From Actinomyces sp. oral taxon 170 str. F0386 (GTDB taxonomy: Bacteria > Actinomycetota > Actinomycetes > Actinomycetales > Actinomycetaceae), in assembly GCF_000195595.1 (NCBI RefSeq), contig NZ_GL882539.1:88050-152049 (forward strand): a stretch of 64,000 bases of DNA, in the 5' to 3' direction. A model generated the notes under the pieces. It had not been told where the DNA came from, made no database searches, and was given only the letters and a program-made list of their open reading frames with translations. Below, piece by piece: positions 63,875-64,000 of this stretch (positions are counted from its first letter, which is position 1; each line of letters begins with the position of its first letter). A program made the translations under genes and the position numbers.

Positions 63875-64000
63875 GTGACAGGCCGCATCTCTGAGACGGT
63901 GTCGGGTCATAGGGAGCCTGGCGCAGTCGCTCTGGCGAAGGAGGAACCTCCTCCTCGGGTGCATGGGACCCCGGGTTGCAGGTGGAACCTCGCGAGGCTT
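63875..64000 (+). CDS. possible N-terminal part of a gene running off the window
   Basis: GTG 63875 opens a frame that stays open to the window end (42 residues, VTGRISETVSGHREPGAVAL and on). GGGGAG lies 4 bases upstream, a usable site. The fragment is too short to identify and has no recognisable motif. Confidence 0.4.
   Translation, partial: MTGRISETVSGHREPGAVALAKEEPPPRVHGTPGCRWNLARL

Noticed and set aside
63880..63900. TPP riboswitch because of CTGAGA
   Set aside because: The hexamer occurs alone; the other conserved TPP elements are absent.

Overview
The window is high-GC DNA with actinobacterial hallmarks: GTP-type PEP carboxykinase, class II aldolase, dut-like dCTP deaminase, a MoxR/DUF58/VWA operon with PP2C and FHA proteins, a CutC homologue, stable hairpin terminators mostly without T-runs, and many leaderless start codons. 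Gene content and codon use suggest an oral-type Actinomyces or close Actinomycetaceae relative; this is inference, because no rRNA or marker comparison was possible. It reads as chromosomal core sequence. I saw no IS element, phage, CRISPR array or replication origin. There is one tRNA gene (Gly, anticodon CCC).

Layout. 1-3039: a truncated envelope protein and two tandem paralogous membrane proteins of lower GC. 3183-5030: pckG. 5277-10339: five tandem LppM-type membrane-anchored proteins. 10466-18967 (minus strand): purA, a YesL-like protein and a CUT1 sugar ABC transporter without its ATPase, class II fba, a SpoU methyltransferase and pyrE. 19088-23257: tpx, a short-chain dehydrogenase, exonuclease III, and an AT-rich pair of surface proteins. 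23244-31492: serine hydrolase, DnaQ-like exonuclease, an unknown gene coupled to dcd, a TM2 protein, tRNA-Gly, OsmC, an orphan solute-binding lipoprotein, an M50-like protease and a TetR regulator.

31616-42576 is a minus-strand block of eleven genes. In transcription order it holds PP2C phosphatase, two FHA proteins, a DUF2993 protein, MoxR ATPase, DUF58, a small membrane protein, two VWA proteins, a TPR/Ser-Pro-rich membrane protein and a NUDIX hydrolase. Most joints are 4-base overlaps. It resembles a MoxR/Bat envelope-maturation operon joined to phosphoprotein signalling, but no Ser/Thr kinase is present. A divergent gene (42998) makes a membrane protein with an LRV-like N-terminus and a cysteine-rich outer domain.

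44387-64000 holds an MFS transporter, a GT87 mannosyltransferase-like protein, an App1-type phosphatase, two small membrane proteins, a TRIC-type channel, a CDF metal exporter, CutC, an alpha/beta-hydrolase lacking its nucleophile, an EEP-family membrane protein, a very long HrpA helicase, cardiolipin synthase, a lysozyme-like cell-wall protein and a SprT-like metalloprotein. About 425 bases between the last-but-one gene and cls have no ORF but contain a hairpin series ending in a textbook T-run terminator, a candidate small RNA.

The most general observation is regulatory. About 21 genes have a -10-like hexamer (mostly TAnnnT) ending 6-7 bases before the start codon and lack a Shine-Dalgarno sequence, which implies leaderless transcripts. 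Genes inside operons and several metabolic genes have clear AGGAGG-like sites instead.
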